Assembly: GCF_000829455.1 (NCBI RefSeq)
Contig: NZ_JXAK01000005.1
Span: 62,001-126,000, forward strand
Reading direction: 5' to 3'
Source: Gordoniibacillus kamchatkensis
GTDB lineage: Bacteria > Bacillota > Bacilli > Paenibacillales > NBRC-103111
Length of the DNA stretch: 64,000 nucleotides
The notes under the pieces were generated by a model. It saw nothing but the letters and a program-made list of their open reading frames with translations, had not been told where the DNA came from and did not search any database. Below are positions 26,314 through 34,581 of this stretch, in pieces; positions within the stretch are counted from its first letter, which is position 1, and every line of letters starts with the position of its first letter. The position numbers and the translations under genes are program-made.

Positions 26314-26511
26314 TAGCGGAACGTATTTCCGTTATGAGCGACATTTCCCGTTATTTCCCAAAATTAACGGAACAGGAATCCGTTATTGGCCCGCAATAGC
26401 GTGCCTGTAACGCAGATGACCTGGTAATTGACGCAGATAGCGGAACGGAAATCCGTTATTTTCTCGCAACCATCATCATTTTGGAAAATAGCGGAACACC
26501 GTTCCTTTATG
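26314..26511. repeat. Array of four GGAA/TTCC short palindromes
   Basis: Units of about 23 bp of the type TAGCGGAACGnAnnTCCGTTAT start at 26314, 26365, 26438 and 26489, so the spacing is 51, 73 and 51 bp. A half unit lies near 26266. Such AT-flanked AACGGAA...TTCCGTT units are common in intergenic DNA of Paenibacillaceae as I recall. No ORF spans them. Confidence 0.75.
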
Positions 26512-26594
26512 ACTTCGCAAAGCAATGTTTGATGCGCAATGACCCCGAGAAGACTCATCTCATAGAGCTGGTAACGAATTTGTTCTCTAATCTA

Positions 26595-26770
26595 CGACTT
26601 CCATGACGCTGTCCGTGGCACATTTTTGCAAAAAATCCGTGCAGCGCCTGAGATTTCCTTATACAGCGAACAAGATTCGGTATTAGCGTATCTTAGGGCG
26701 CTAACCGATGCTTTACGCCCTTTGGTTCCAAATCAGCGCCCCCACCGTCTCTGCATAAAGAACTCGGACC
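26595..26770. repeat. 175-bp dispersed repeat, copy 1
   Basis: Colinear with 52816-52990 over the whole length. The best-conserved blocks are GACTTCCAyGACGCT, TTTTTrCAAAAAATCCGTG, and near the right end CCGTCTCTrCATAAAGAACT. The middle is diverged. No open frame is shared by the copies. Both copies sit next to GGAA-type palindromes and a low-GC single gene. Confidence 0.75.
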
Positions 26771-26938
26771 TAGTCAAATATGCTGGATACTTCTTGTCTT
26801 TTTGCGGTAACGTTGACAGATCATAAACTGCGTCTTTATAAGCTTTGGGGCATAACATCTATCGAAAACGCTTGTCTAGCACCTCACTGTACGATTTGAT
26901 ATAATTCCCATAAAAGGTACATAAAGGGGTTGTCCTTA

Positions 26939-27403
26939 TTGAATATTTTGTTTGTATGCACTGATAATTTCACTCGAAGTGTTATAGCAGAATTCTGCAT
27001 GAAGGATTTTCTCAGAAGGAATAACAAGACCTCAATTAACGTTGCATCGGCAGGTATAAGAGCAAATAGTGATATTAGTAAGTATTCTACCATTCACTTT
27101 GACATAATGAATAAACAAAACATCGATACGTATGGCTTTACAAGAACACAATTTGATGAAAATTGCTTTGATAATTTTGATGTAATTATTGCCATGAGCG
27201 AGCTTCATAGAGACTATATTAAAGAAAAGTACAATCGTGATGTGCCGCTATTCAACGAAATATATAACGGTGAAAAAACATCAATTAACGTTGGAGCCCC
27301 AGATAGTGTTGACTTTGTAGATCAAATGAACAATCTGGTAAAATATTTTTATGAATCAATGCCCAGTATCATACGAAATTTAGAACAAAGAACCGCCCTT
27401 TAA
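26939..27403 (+). CDS. Low-molecular-weight protein tyrosine phosphatase / arsenate reductase family
   Basis: This 154-residue protein begins MNILFVCTDNFTRS, containing the C-x5-R-S phosphate-binding loop of LMW phosphatases (VCTDNFTRS). A PDSVDF near residue 120 is in the place of the family's catalytic DP loop. The TTG at 26939 is well spaced from AAAGGGG at 26924; the upstream TTG at 26930 is too close. Codon use is very AT-rich compared with the surrounding genes, so the gene looks acquired. It could dephosphorylate proteins or sugars or reduce arsenate; the DP-loop change and lack of ars genes leave this open. Confidence 0.75.
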   Translation: MNILFVCTDNFTRSVIAEFCMKDFLRRNNKTSINVASAGIRANSDISKYSTIHFDIMNKQNIDTYGFTRTQFDENCFDNFDVIIAMSELHRDYIKEKYNRDVPLFNEIYNGEKTSINVGAPDSVDFVDQMNNLVKYFYESMPSIIRNLEQRTAL

Positions 27404-27418
27404 AGAGCGGTTTCGTTT
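27390..27418 (+). terminator. Terminator overlapping the phosphatase stop codon
   Basis: ACCGC-CC-TTTAAAGA-GCGGT is followed by TTCGTTTT; the stop codon lies in the loop. Confidence 0.6.
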
Positions 27419-27451
27419 TCATAGTGTTTCGACATTGATTATTAACACAGC

Positions 27452-28717
27452 CTACACAAAAGCAATCTTCTCGTACGTTTTGCCGAGTACGCTTTTCGCG
27501 TCGCCCTTCAGCCAATCCTCGATCAGCGTATAATACACGGAACGGAAATCGACGTTGTATTTCAAGTCGCCGTTGTCGAGATTGCTGAGGCTCGGGTATT
27601 CACCGTACAACCCGCCCTGCACCCGCCCGCCAACGACGAGCAGCGGGGCCGCCGTGCCGTGGTCCGTACCGCCGCTGCCGTTCTCCTTCACGCGCCGGCC
27701 GAACTCCGAGAACACGGCGGTCACGACCCGGTCCTGCAGTCCGAGCGACGCCAAATCGCTGTAAAATGCCGCAATCGCGCCGTCGACCTCCTTCAGCACT
27801 CGCGCATGCTGCTCCTTCTCGTTGGCGTGGTCGTCGAAGCCGCCAACTTGTGTGTAGTAGACGCGCGTGCCGGAACCGCCGGACAGCAGCTTGGCGACGA
27901 GCTGCAAGTCTTTGGCGAAGCCGGTGTTCGGGTATTCCGTCTTCCCCGGGTATGCTCCGCTCAGCTTATGCAGCGCACTGGCCGCCCGGTACGCCTCCTG
28001 GCCGCGCCGCGCGGCAACGCGCACTTGCGTCAGCTGCTTCGCCGGATCGTACATCGCGAGAAACGCCTCAGTCAGACGGTTTTTCTCGAGCGCGCCGAGC
28101 TTGATTCTCGCATCGAGCAATTGGAACGTGTCGAGCGACTGGATCACTGGCGTAAACGCCGTCTCCGAATTGAACGCTTTATTGGCGTCGCCACCGATTT
28201 GCAGCGCCTTCAGCGGATTCGTCTCGCGCGCCAGAGACGACTCCACGTAGCGGCCGAGCCAGCCGCTTTGGCTGATCTTGTCGGGCTCCGCCGTCTGCCA
28301 GATTTCCATCGAGCGAAAATGAGAATGGTCCGGCTTCGGATAGCCTACGCCTTGAATGACGGCAACTTTGCCTTGCTTGTAGAGCGCATGCAAGCCGCTC
28401 AAGCTCGGATGGAAGCCGAGCTCGCCATTGATCGCGAGGACGTCCTGCTGCTTGATGGCAAGTGTCGGACGCGCATCGTAATACACGCCTTGCCCGTACG
28501 GCACGACCGTATTGATGCCGTCGTTGCCGCCTGAAAGCTGAACGACGACGAGCACCGGCGAATCGACTGCGGGCAAAGCCGCGCCCCCCTCCGTTCCTGC
28601 CGCAGCTTGCGCGCTAAGGCCGCTATATTTATCCGCAAGCACCAGCGGTCCGCCGATGCCGAGCGTGGCGAGCAGAGCCGCGCCCTTGACCAAAAACTCT
28701 CTGCGCGACATGTTCAT
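27452..28717 (-). CDS. DUF1501 domain protein, Tat-exported
   Basis: The 421-residue protein has a twin-arginine signal (SRREFLVKGAALLATLGIGG) and the DUF1501 (sulfatase-like) pattern: VQLSGGNDGINTVVP, HSHFRSMEIWQTAEP, FSEFGRRVKENGSGGTDHGT and VDFRSVYYTLIEDWL. Members are folded in the cytosol and exported by Tat, probably as metal-dependent hydrolases related to alkaline phosphatases. The start at 28717 has GAGGAGG at good distance; the longer frame overlaps the stop of the upstream DUF1800 gene. The DUF1501/DUF1800 pair is commonly found together, and the two likely function in the same envelope process. Confidence 0.9.
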   Translation of the reverse strand: MNMSRREFLVKGAALLATLGIGGPLVLADKYSGLSAQAAAGTEGGAALPAVDSPVLVVVQLSGGNDGINTVVPYGQGVYYDARPTLAIKQQDVLAINGELGFHPSLSGLHALYKQGKVAVIQGVGYPKPDHSHFRSMEIWQTAEPDKISQSGWLGRYVESSLARETNPLKALQIGGDANKAFNSETAFTPVIQSLDTFQLLDARIKLGALEKNRLTEAFLAMYDPAKQLTQVRVAARRGQEAYRAASALHKLSGAYPGKTEYPNTGFAKDLQLVAKLLSGGSGTRVYYTQVGGFDDHANEKEQHARVLKEVDGAIAAFYSDLASLGLQDRVVTAVFSEFGRRVKENGSGGTDHGTAAPLLVVGGRVQGGLYGEYPSLSNLDNGDLKYNVDFRSVYYTLIEDWLKGDAKSVLGKTYEKIAFV

Positions 28718-28737
28718 GGGCAAGCATCCTCCTCTCC

Positions 28738-30066
28738 TCATTTCATCTGCGCTTCGGGGCTAACCATAAGCAGGTGCAGAAAGCCGCGCAAGCCGTTCGT
28801 GTTTGTCTGCTTCGCATGCAGGAACGTGTCTTCGGCATACGCCGCGAGCGCCGCTGACGTGGCCGGCCCCAGCTGCCCGATGCCGAGACGGTCCGACCAT
28901 TGCCGCAGCCAGGCGTCCGCCGAGCTTTTGTCGGCAGGCGTGAACTCCGGCGACGTGAGCGCCGCTGCGTTCATCCGGAACGCGGCGCTTTCCGCGAACT
29001 GGTACCGCGCCAGCAGCCACGACGACAGTAGCCACGACGTCCCGCCCGTCCAACCCGCGACGTTCGGCGGCATGTACAGCTCCTGGCCCATTTTGCGCAT
29101 CGCCGCGTTGTAGCCGCGCGTCAGCGGCAGCGGCAGCGACCGCATCCAGCCGGCCACATATTCGGCTGGCGTTTTGACGAGACACTGCTGCACGGCGTCG
29201 TCGTAAAACGCATCCGAGTTGAACAGCTTCTCCAGCACCCCGCCGATTGTCGGCTGCGCCGAGACGTCGGCCGCCACGGCCTCAACCCAATCGTCCGAAG
29301 GGGTGTCCGTGGCGAAAAACCGCAGCAGCTTGCGCGCTAAAAACTGCGGCAGAGCCTTTTGCTCGAACAGCACGTCCACAACGCCTTTTGCATCGAACGC
29401 CCCGGTTTCGCCGAGTATGGTCTTCGTGCCGTTATCGTGCTGCTTTGGCTGGTAGGACGCTTCTCCGCTGCTTCTGTCCACGTGCCAGCCGGTGAACGCC
29501 CGCGCCGCTTCGCGGATGTCCTGCTCCGTATAATGGCCGATGCCGAGCGTGAACAGCTCCATCACTTCGCGCGCGTAATTTTCGTTCGGCTTGCCTTTCC
29601 GGTTGCTGTTCACGTCGAGCCATAGCATCATCGCCGGATCTTGCCCAACCACCAGCATAAGCTCCTTGAAATTGCCGAGCGCATGCGAACGGAACAGCTC
29701 GTTTTGCTTGACCATCATGGCAACGTCTTTGACCTTCCTATAGGAGCTGGTCAGATGCCCGTGCCAAAACAGCGTCATCTTCTCCGCAAGCGGTGCATCC
29801 GTGTTCGCCATACGATACAGCCAATACAGCTGCTGATCGCCGATATCGTCCGCCTTGAGCGGCTTGCCGTCCGCCTGCAGCTCCTCCAGCGGGGCGAGCG
29901 CAGCGGCCTTTGCTCCCGCATCGGCAATCCTCTGACCGGCAACCAGCCTGCGCACGGTCTCCTTCCGGCCGAGCGTAACGCTTGCCCGCACATCGTCCGC
30001 CGGCGCCGCGAACCCCGCTCTGCGCAGCAGGTGCGCCGCCTCACGTTCCGTCCATACGCTCCCCAC
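28738..30066 (-). CDS. DUF1800 domain protein
   Basis: The 442-residue protein has the DUF1800 features: EAAHLLRRAGFAAPADDV at the N-terminus, MTLFWHGHLTSSYRK, ENYAREVMELFTLGIGHYTE and EAARAFTGWHVDRSSG. Its biochemical function is unknown. It has no clear signal peptide, unlike its Tat-exported DUF1501 partner that follows directly; the longest DUF1501 frame would overlap its stop. The two probably form a complex or a two-step system at the envelope. Confidence 0.9.
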   Translation of the reverse strand: MGSVWTEREAAHLLRRAGFAAPADDVRASVTLGRKETVRRLVAGQRIADAGAKAAALAPLEELQADGKPLKADDIGDQQLYWLYRMANTDAPLAEKMTLFWHGHLTSSYRKVKDVAMMVKQNELFRSHALGNFKELMLVVGQDPAMMLWLDVNSNRKGKPNENYAREVMELFTLGIGHYTEQDIREAARAFTGWHVDRSSGEASYQPKQHDNGTKTILGETGAFDAKGVVDVLFEQKALPQFLARKLLRFFATDTPSDDWVEAVAADVSAQPTIGGVLEKLFNSDAFYDDAVQQCLVKTPAEYVAGWMRSLPLPLTRGYNAAMRKMGQELYMPPNVAGWTGGTSWLLSSWLLARYQFAESAAFRMNAAALTSPEFTPADKSSADAWLRQWSDRLGIGQLGPATSAALAAYAEDTFLHAKQTNTNGLRGFLHLLMVSPEAQMK

Positions 30067-30158
30067 ATGAATCCACCGCCTATCCGTCTAATGGCTATCT
30101 TTCTTCCATCGTAAACGGAAAATGTTGCAAAACTAAGACATAATACCTGACATGCAGC

Positions 30159-30198
30159 AAAAAACCTCCCGGCTGCGCGCATGCACGCAGCCGGGAGG
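30159..30198 (-). terminator. Terminator of glnA
   Basis: CCTCCCGGCTGCG stem with its complement, followed by six T residues on the minus strand, about 23 bases after the glnA stop. Confidence 0.85.
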
Positions 30199-30220
30199 CC
30201 GGTATAATGCCGGTATAAGA

Positions 30221-31645
30221 TTAGCAGTCGAAATACAGCGAGTACTCGTGCGGGTGAATGCGGATATTGACTGCTTTCGCTTCCCCACGCTTCAATTCGA
30301 CATAGTTGTCGATAAATTCTTTCGTAAACACGTCGCCGGCGAGAAGGAACTCGTAGTCGGCTTCAAGAGCGTCCAGAGCTTCGTCCAGGGAGCCCGGTAC
30401 GCTGCGGATTTCCGCTTTCTCCGCGTCGGACAGCTCGTAAATGTTTTTGTCGAGCGGGCCGTAGCCGAGAGCGCGCGGATCGATCTTTTTCTGGATGCCG
30501 TCCAAACCGGCCAGCAGCATCGCTGCGAAAGCGAGGTACGGGTTCGCCGTCGAGTCCGGCGTACGGAATTCGATGCGGCAGCCTTTCGGCGTAACGGCAG
30601 CGATCGGTACGCGAACCGCAGCGGAGCGGTTGCCGGCGGAGAACACCAGGTTAACCGGCGCTTCGTAACCCGGTACGAGACGCTTGAACGAGTTCGTGGA
30701 CGGGTTCGTAATGGCGATCAGGGCAGGCGCGTGATACAGAATGCCGCCGATGTAATACAGAGCCATATCGCTCAGGTTGGCGTAAGCGCCCTTCTCGTAG
30801 AACAAAGGCGTATCGCCGTCGAAAATCGACTGGTGCACGTGCATGCCCGATCCGTTGTCGCCGAACAGCGGCTTCGGCATGAACGTTGCCACTTTGCCGT
30901 ATTGGCGGGCAGTGTTGGAAACGATGTATTTGTACTTGAGCAAGTTGTCGGCAGTTTTCGTCAGCGTGTCGAAGCGGAAGTTGATTTCGCCTTGGCCGGC
31001 TGTCGCCACTTCGTGGTGGTGACGCTCGATGCGCAGGCCCGCTTGCGTGAGCAGATTGCACATTTCGCTGCGGATGTCTTGCTGCGAGTCGATCGGAGCG
31101 ACCGGAACGTATCCGCCTTTAACCGGAATTTTGTAGGCGAGATTGCCGCCTTCTTCTTTGCGTCCCGTGTTCCAGGCAGCTTCTTCGGAATCGACTTCGA
31201 AATACGATTTGTTCATGCCCGATTCGTAACGAACGTCGTCGAAAATGAAAAACTCCGATTCCGGCGCGAAAAACGCCGTCGTGCCGATGCCCGTTTTCTG
31301 CAAATATTGTTCCGCTTTTTGCGCGATACCGCGCGGATCGCGGTCATAACGCTGGCCGTCCGGAGTATAAATGTCGCACATAATGATCAATGTCGGATGA
31401 GCGGTAAAAGGGTCGATGTACGCCGTTTCGGTTACCGGCATCATCACCATGTCAGATTGCTCGATGCCGCGGAAGCCCGGGATCGAGGAACCGTCAAACG
31501 CTACACCGTTTACGAAGGTATCTTCATCAACCTCGGCAGCCGGCAGCGAAATGTGCTGGGCTTTGCCGAGAAGGCCTACGAAACGAAAATCAACCCATTC
31601 GATATTTTTTTCCTTAATTAAGCTTAATACGTCCTGAACTGACAT
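30221..31645 (-). CDS. glnA: Glutamine synthetase type I, long (beta-like) form
   Basis: The 474-residue enzyme makes glutamine from glutamate, ammonia and ATP. It has the N-terminal beta-grasp region ending in NGVAFDGSSIPGF, the metal-binding PESEFFIFD, NGSGMHVHQS, and the ATP-site segment KRLVPGYEAPV. It is about 30 residues longer than the 444-residue alpha form usual in Firmicutes, and it keeps a Tyr near residue 403 in NIYELSDAE, the position of the adenylylation Tyr (397) of E. coli GlnA. No glnR is adjacent, unlike the alpha-type glnA of Bacillus. GGAGGG lies before the ATG; a strong promoter and a palindrome are at 31725-31766. Confidence 0.95.
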   Translation of the reverse strand: MSVQDVLSLIKEKNIEWVDFRFVGLLGKAQHISLPAAEVDEDTFVNGVAFDGSSIPGFRGIEQSDMVMMPVTETAYIDPFTAHPTLIIMCDIYTPDGQRYDRDPRGIAQKAEQYLQKTGIGTTAFFAPESEFFIFDDVRYESGMNKSYFEVDSEEAAWNTGRKEEGGNLAYKIPVKGGYVPVAPIDSQQDIRSEMCNLLTQAGLRIERHHHEVATAGQGEINFRFDTLTKTADNLLKYKYIVSNTARQYGKVATFMPKPLFGDNGSGMHVHQSIFDGDTPLFYEKGAYANLSDMALYYIGGILYHAPALIAITNPSTNSFKRLVPGYEAPVNLVFSAGNRSAAVRVPIAAVTPKGCRIEFRTPDSTANPYLAFAAMLLAGLDGIQKKIDPRALGYGPLDKNIYELSDAEKAEIRSVPGSLDEALDALEADYEFLLAGDVFTKEFIDNYVELKRGEAKAVNIRIHPHEYSLYFDC

Positions 31646-31724
31646 GGATTACCCTCCTATTTCCGTACATTCTCATGGTATGGAACGAGCAATGTTCAAC
31701 TTTCGACTCGTTTCTATGAGTTAT

Positions 31725-31766
31725 ATTATAAAACCGTATCTGACATACCGTCAATACTTATGTCAG
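31725..31766 (-). promoter_or_regulatory. glnA promoter with overlapping palindromic operator candidate
   Basis: On the minus strand TTGACG (31749-31754) and TATAAT (31725-31730) are 18 bp apart. A perfect inverted repeat CTGACATA-N11-TATGTCAG spans 31740-31766 and covers the -35. The half-site order is opposite to the GlnR/TnrA consensus TGTnAn7TnACA, so it is not simply a GlnR box. Confidence 0.7.
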
Positions 31767-31803
31767 GTATTTTTGAAACGATTGTAAGGTATTCTCACAT
31801 AAT

Positions 31804-31851
31804 TTACACAAACAGGCTTGCTTCCTCCGTTGCGGGAGAAAGCAAGCCTGT
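31804..31851 (-). terminator. Terminator of aroF
   Basis: ACAGGCTTGCTT pairs with its complement, followed by TTTGTG on the minus strand, about 40 bases after the stop codon. Confidence 0.7.
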
Positions 31852-31890
31852 AATCGGTAACTTATCGGACGTGCGAACTTGGCTGGCGGC

Positions 31891-32940
31891 TTAAGCGAGC
31901 ACCGCCTGCGCCTGCTTCTTCGTGTCAAAGCGCTTGCCGAACAGCGGCGCCAGCTTCTCGAAGTCTTGCAGCAAGCGGGCGAACTGATCCGGGAAGAGCG
32001 ACTGTACTCCGTCACCCGTCATCGAGTTGTCGGGGTCGGTATGCATTTCGATAATGAGTCCGTTCGCGCCTGCGGCAACGGACGCTTTCGCCATCGGCTC
32101 GACGAGCTCGCGCCGGCCCGTGCCGTGGCTCGGATCGGAGATGACCGGCAGGTGGCTCAGGTTCTGAAGCACCGGGATCGCCGCCAGATCGAGCGTATTG
32201 CGCGTGTAAGGCTCAAACGTGCGGATGCCGCGCTCGCAGAGCATAACGTTCGGATTTCCGCCGGCAAGAATGTATTCGGCCGCGTTCAGAAATTCGTCGT
32301 ACGTAGCGCTGAAGCCGCGCTTGAGCAACACCGGCGTCTGGATCGTGCCGAGCTTGCGGAGCAGGTCGAAGTTTTGCATGTTGCGCGTACCAACTTGGAG
32401 GATGTCCGCGTACTCGGCGCAGACGTCGACGTACTCCGGCGTCATCACTTCGGTAATCGTCAGCAGGCCGTGCTTTTCCCCTGCTTCCTTCATCATTTTC
32501 AGCCCTTCCACCCCAACTCCCTGGAAGCTGTACGGGCCGGTACGCGGTTTGAAAGCGCCGCCGCGCAGCACTTGGCCGCCGGCCGTCTTCACCAGGCGCG
32601 CGATCTCGTCGATCTGCTCGGGCGATTCGACCGCGCACGGTCCGCCCATGACAGTCAGCTCGTCGCCGCCGATTTCTACGCCCTTCACCCGAATGACCGT
32701 GTTCGACGGATGGAAGTCGCGGCTGGCCAGCTTGTAGGATTTCGAAATTTTCACGACTTGCTCGACCCCGGACAATTGGCGCAAATGCTCGGCCAGCATC
32801 GGATCGGCTTTGCCGATAATACCGATGACGATTTTGTCCTCTCCTTTCGAGATGTGCGCCTTCACCTCATGCTTTTCGATGATCCGCACGATTTCCTGTA
32901 CGCGCTCTTCTGCAGTCTTGCTCGATAAAATTACGATCAT
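31891..32940 (-). CDS. aroF: 3-deoxy-7-phosphoheptulonate synthase (DAHP synthase, type I beta)
   Basis: This 349-residue enzyme condenses phosphoenolpyruvate and erythrose 4-phosphate, the first step of the shikimate pathway. An N-terminal ferredoxin-like regulatory domain (about residues 1-85) precedes the barrel, marked by GGPCAVESPEQ, RGGAFKPRTGPYSF, TEVMTPEYVD, LLKRGFSATYDE and ISDPSHGTGRRE (metal ligands Cys, His, Glu and Asp). Type I beta enzymes with this domain are feedback-regulated by aromatic amino acids or prephenate. The ATG at 32940 has GGGAG at ten bases. It is monocistronic with its own terminator. Confidence 0.95.
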   Translation of the reverse strand: MIVILSSKTAEERVQEIVRIIEKHEVKAHISKGEDKIVIGIIGKADPMLAEHLRQLSGVEQVVKISKSYKLASRDFHPSNTVIRVKGVEIGGDELTVMGGPCAVESPEQIDEIARLVKTAGGQVLRGGAFKPRTGPYSFQGVGVEGLKMMKEAGEKHGLLTITEVMTPEYVDVCAEYADILQVGTRNMQNFDLLRKLGTIQTPVLLKRGFSATYDEFLNAAEYILAGGNPNVMLCERGIRTFEPYTRNTLDLAAIPVLQNLSHLPVISDPSHGTGRRELVEPMAKASVAAGANGLIIEMHTDPDNSMTGDGVQSLFPDQFARLLQDFEKLAPLFGKRFDTKKQAQAVLA

Positions 32941-33018
32941 GACAGTCACTCTCCCAGTTTGCTATATCACTTCAACGCTTATACGCTTTTAAGCTTTTAA
33001 TCGCTAAAGCAATATTAC

Positions 33019-33045
33019 AATGCTTGACGAGGTTCGTCAAGCATT
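33019..33045 (-). terminator. Probable terminator after the DUF2062 gene
   Basis: AATGCTTGACGA pairs with its complement immediately after the stop codon, but the T tract is poor on this strand. Confidence 0.45.
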
Positions 33046-33046
33046 A

Positions 33047-33565
33047 TTATCCGTTATGGTGGCTGTGCAGCGCCGCTTTGCGCTGGCGCCGCCGCTCTTT
33101 GCGCCGCTCCGTCGTATACTTGAGCAGCATGCGCAGCGGAAAATATAACACGAGCCCGAGCACCGCGCCGACGATCATGCCGCCGACGATCAGATTGAGA
33201 CTATGCTTCAGAATATCGGCGAGCCATGGCGGCATTTGGTGCAGCAGCGCGTGTCTGGACTGCTTCGGCATGACCCAGGAGCCGACTTTTTGGTTCAGGA
33301 ACGCCATCGGGAGGTAAATGATTTTGCCGAATAGAAAGCCGATAAGCGACGAAGCCAGGCTCGCCCGAAACAAATACACGAGCGGAAAAATCAAAAAGAA
33401 GGCAAGCCCCCCGGTCGGCAGCGTAAACATCTCAACCGCCAGGCCGATGGAGAAGCCGAGTGCGACGATATGCGGGCCGCCCTTCGCGCGAAGGAGCTGC
33501 AAATATTTGTATCGCACCCACCGTCCAACATTGCGCCATTCGAATCGTTTCTTCAGGGGGATCAC
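33047..33565 (-). CDS. DUF2062 domain membrane protein
   Basis: The 172-residue protein has a basic N-terminus, two or three hydrophobic segments (VALGFSIGLAVEMFTLPTGG, LAFFLIFPLVYLFRASLA), a glycine-rich central region, and a highly basic His/Arg/Lys tail. This corresponds to DUF2062, whose function is unknown though often found near glycosyltransferases. It starts 24 bases after the ispH stop and is probably co-transcribed with it. Confidence 0.85.
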   Translation of the reverse strand: MIPLKKRFEWRNVGRWVRYKYLQLLRAKGGPHIVALGFSIGLAVEMFTLPTGGLAFFLIFPLVYLFRASLASSLIGFLFGKIIYLPMAFLNQKVGSWVMPKQSRHALLHQMPPWLADILKHSLNLIVGGMIVGAVLGLVLYFPLRMLLKYTTERRKERRRQRKAALHSHHNG

Positions 33566-33589
33566 CTGCTGTAAAAGATCAGCATCGCA

Positions 33590-34525
33590 TTAGCCTCTAA
33601 CCGTGATGAGCTTTTTCATATTTATCGTACGTTTCAGTTCCCATGTGGTTTCGACTTTCGGGTCGAACGCCTCGATGTAATCGATCACTTCTTTCGTAAT
33701 CGGCGTCGGCGTCGATGCGCCCGAGGTGACGGCCACTTTGCGCGCCGGCAGCAGCCATTCCGGCTTCAGCTCGGATAAGTCGCCGATGCGGTAAGCCTTG
33801 ACGCCGGCGATTTCCTCGGATACTTGCGCCAGCCGGTTCGAGTTGTTGCTCTTCGGATCGCCGACGACGATCGTCACATCCGCTTCGCGCGCCTGCTCGG
33901 CTACCGCCTCTTGCCGCACTTGCGTGGCGAGGCAAATTTCGTTATGGATTTCCGCATGCGGGTACCGGTCGGTAGCTCGCTTCATAATGTGCCGGATATC
34001 CCATTGGCTCATCGTCGTCTGGTTCGTCACCAAAATACGCTCCGCTGTCAGCCGCAGCGCCTCGATATCGGCCTCGTTCTCGACCAGATGCACTTTCCCG
34101 GGCGCGACGCCGACGGCGCCTTCCGGCTCGGGATGGCCGCGCTTGCCGATGTAGATCACTTCGTACCCTTGGCTCGTCTTGTCGCGAATCAAGTCGTGCG
34201 TTTTCGTAACGTCCGGGCATGTCGCGTCAACGACGGTCAGCCCTTTTTCGCTCGCACGCCGCCGCACTTCCGGCGAAACCCCGTGCGCGGTAAAAATGAC
34301 GGTGCCGCTTTCCACCTTGTCGAGAATTTCCAGCCGGTCGCCGCCGTCCAGCGTGATAATTCCTTCCTGCTCAAAAAAGCGGGTCACATGCGCGTTGTGC
34401 ACGATCATCCCAAGAATATAAATGGGGCGCGGCAAATCGAGATTTTTGGCGGTTTGCATCGCCAGCGTCATCGCGTCGACCACGCCGTAGCAATACCCGC
34501 GCGGGGAAATTTTTACTACTTCCAT
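33590..34525 (-). CDS. ispH: 4-hydroxy-3-methylbut-2-enyl diphosphate reductase IspH
   Basis: IspH reduces HMBPP to IPP and DMAPP in the last step of the MEP isoprenoid pathway. The three iron-sulfur ligands are visible: Cys12 (RGYCYG), Cys103 (DATCPDV) and Cys198 (NEICLA). [11 protein letters not shown] and [12 protein letters not shown] are typical. The 311-residue length matches the family. The start at 34525 has GGGGGC upstream; a start five codons earlier is possible. DUF2062 follows at 24 bases. Confidence 0.95.
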   Translation of the reverse strand: MEVVKISPRGYCYGVVDAMTLAMQTAKNLDLPRPIYILGMIVHNAHVTRFFEQEGIITLDGGDRLEILDKVESGTVIFTAHGVSPEVRRRASEKGLTVVDATCPDVTKTHDLIRDKTSQGYEVIYIGKRGHPEPEGAVGVAPGKVHLVENEADIEALRLTAERILVTNQTTMSQWDIRHIMKRATDRYPHAEIHNEICLATQVRQEAVAEQAREADVTIVVGDPKSNNSNRLAQVSEEIAGVKAYRIGDLSELKPEWLLPARKVAVTSGASTPTPITKEVIDYIEAFDPKVETTWELKRTINMKKLITVRG

Positions 34526-34581
34526 GCCGTCAGCCCCCATTCGACAGTGAAAAATGTCACATGCATACTACCTATTATATC

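Noticed and set aside
26314-26511. CRISPR array
   Set aside because: The repeats are short imperfect palindromes with unequal spacing (51/73/51) and no cas genes lie near.
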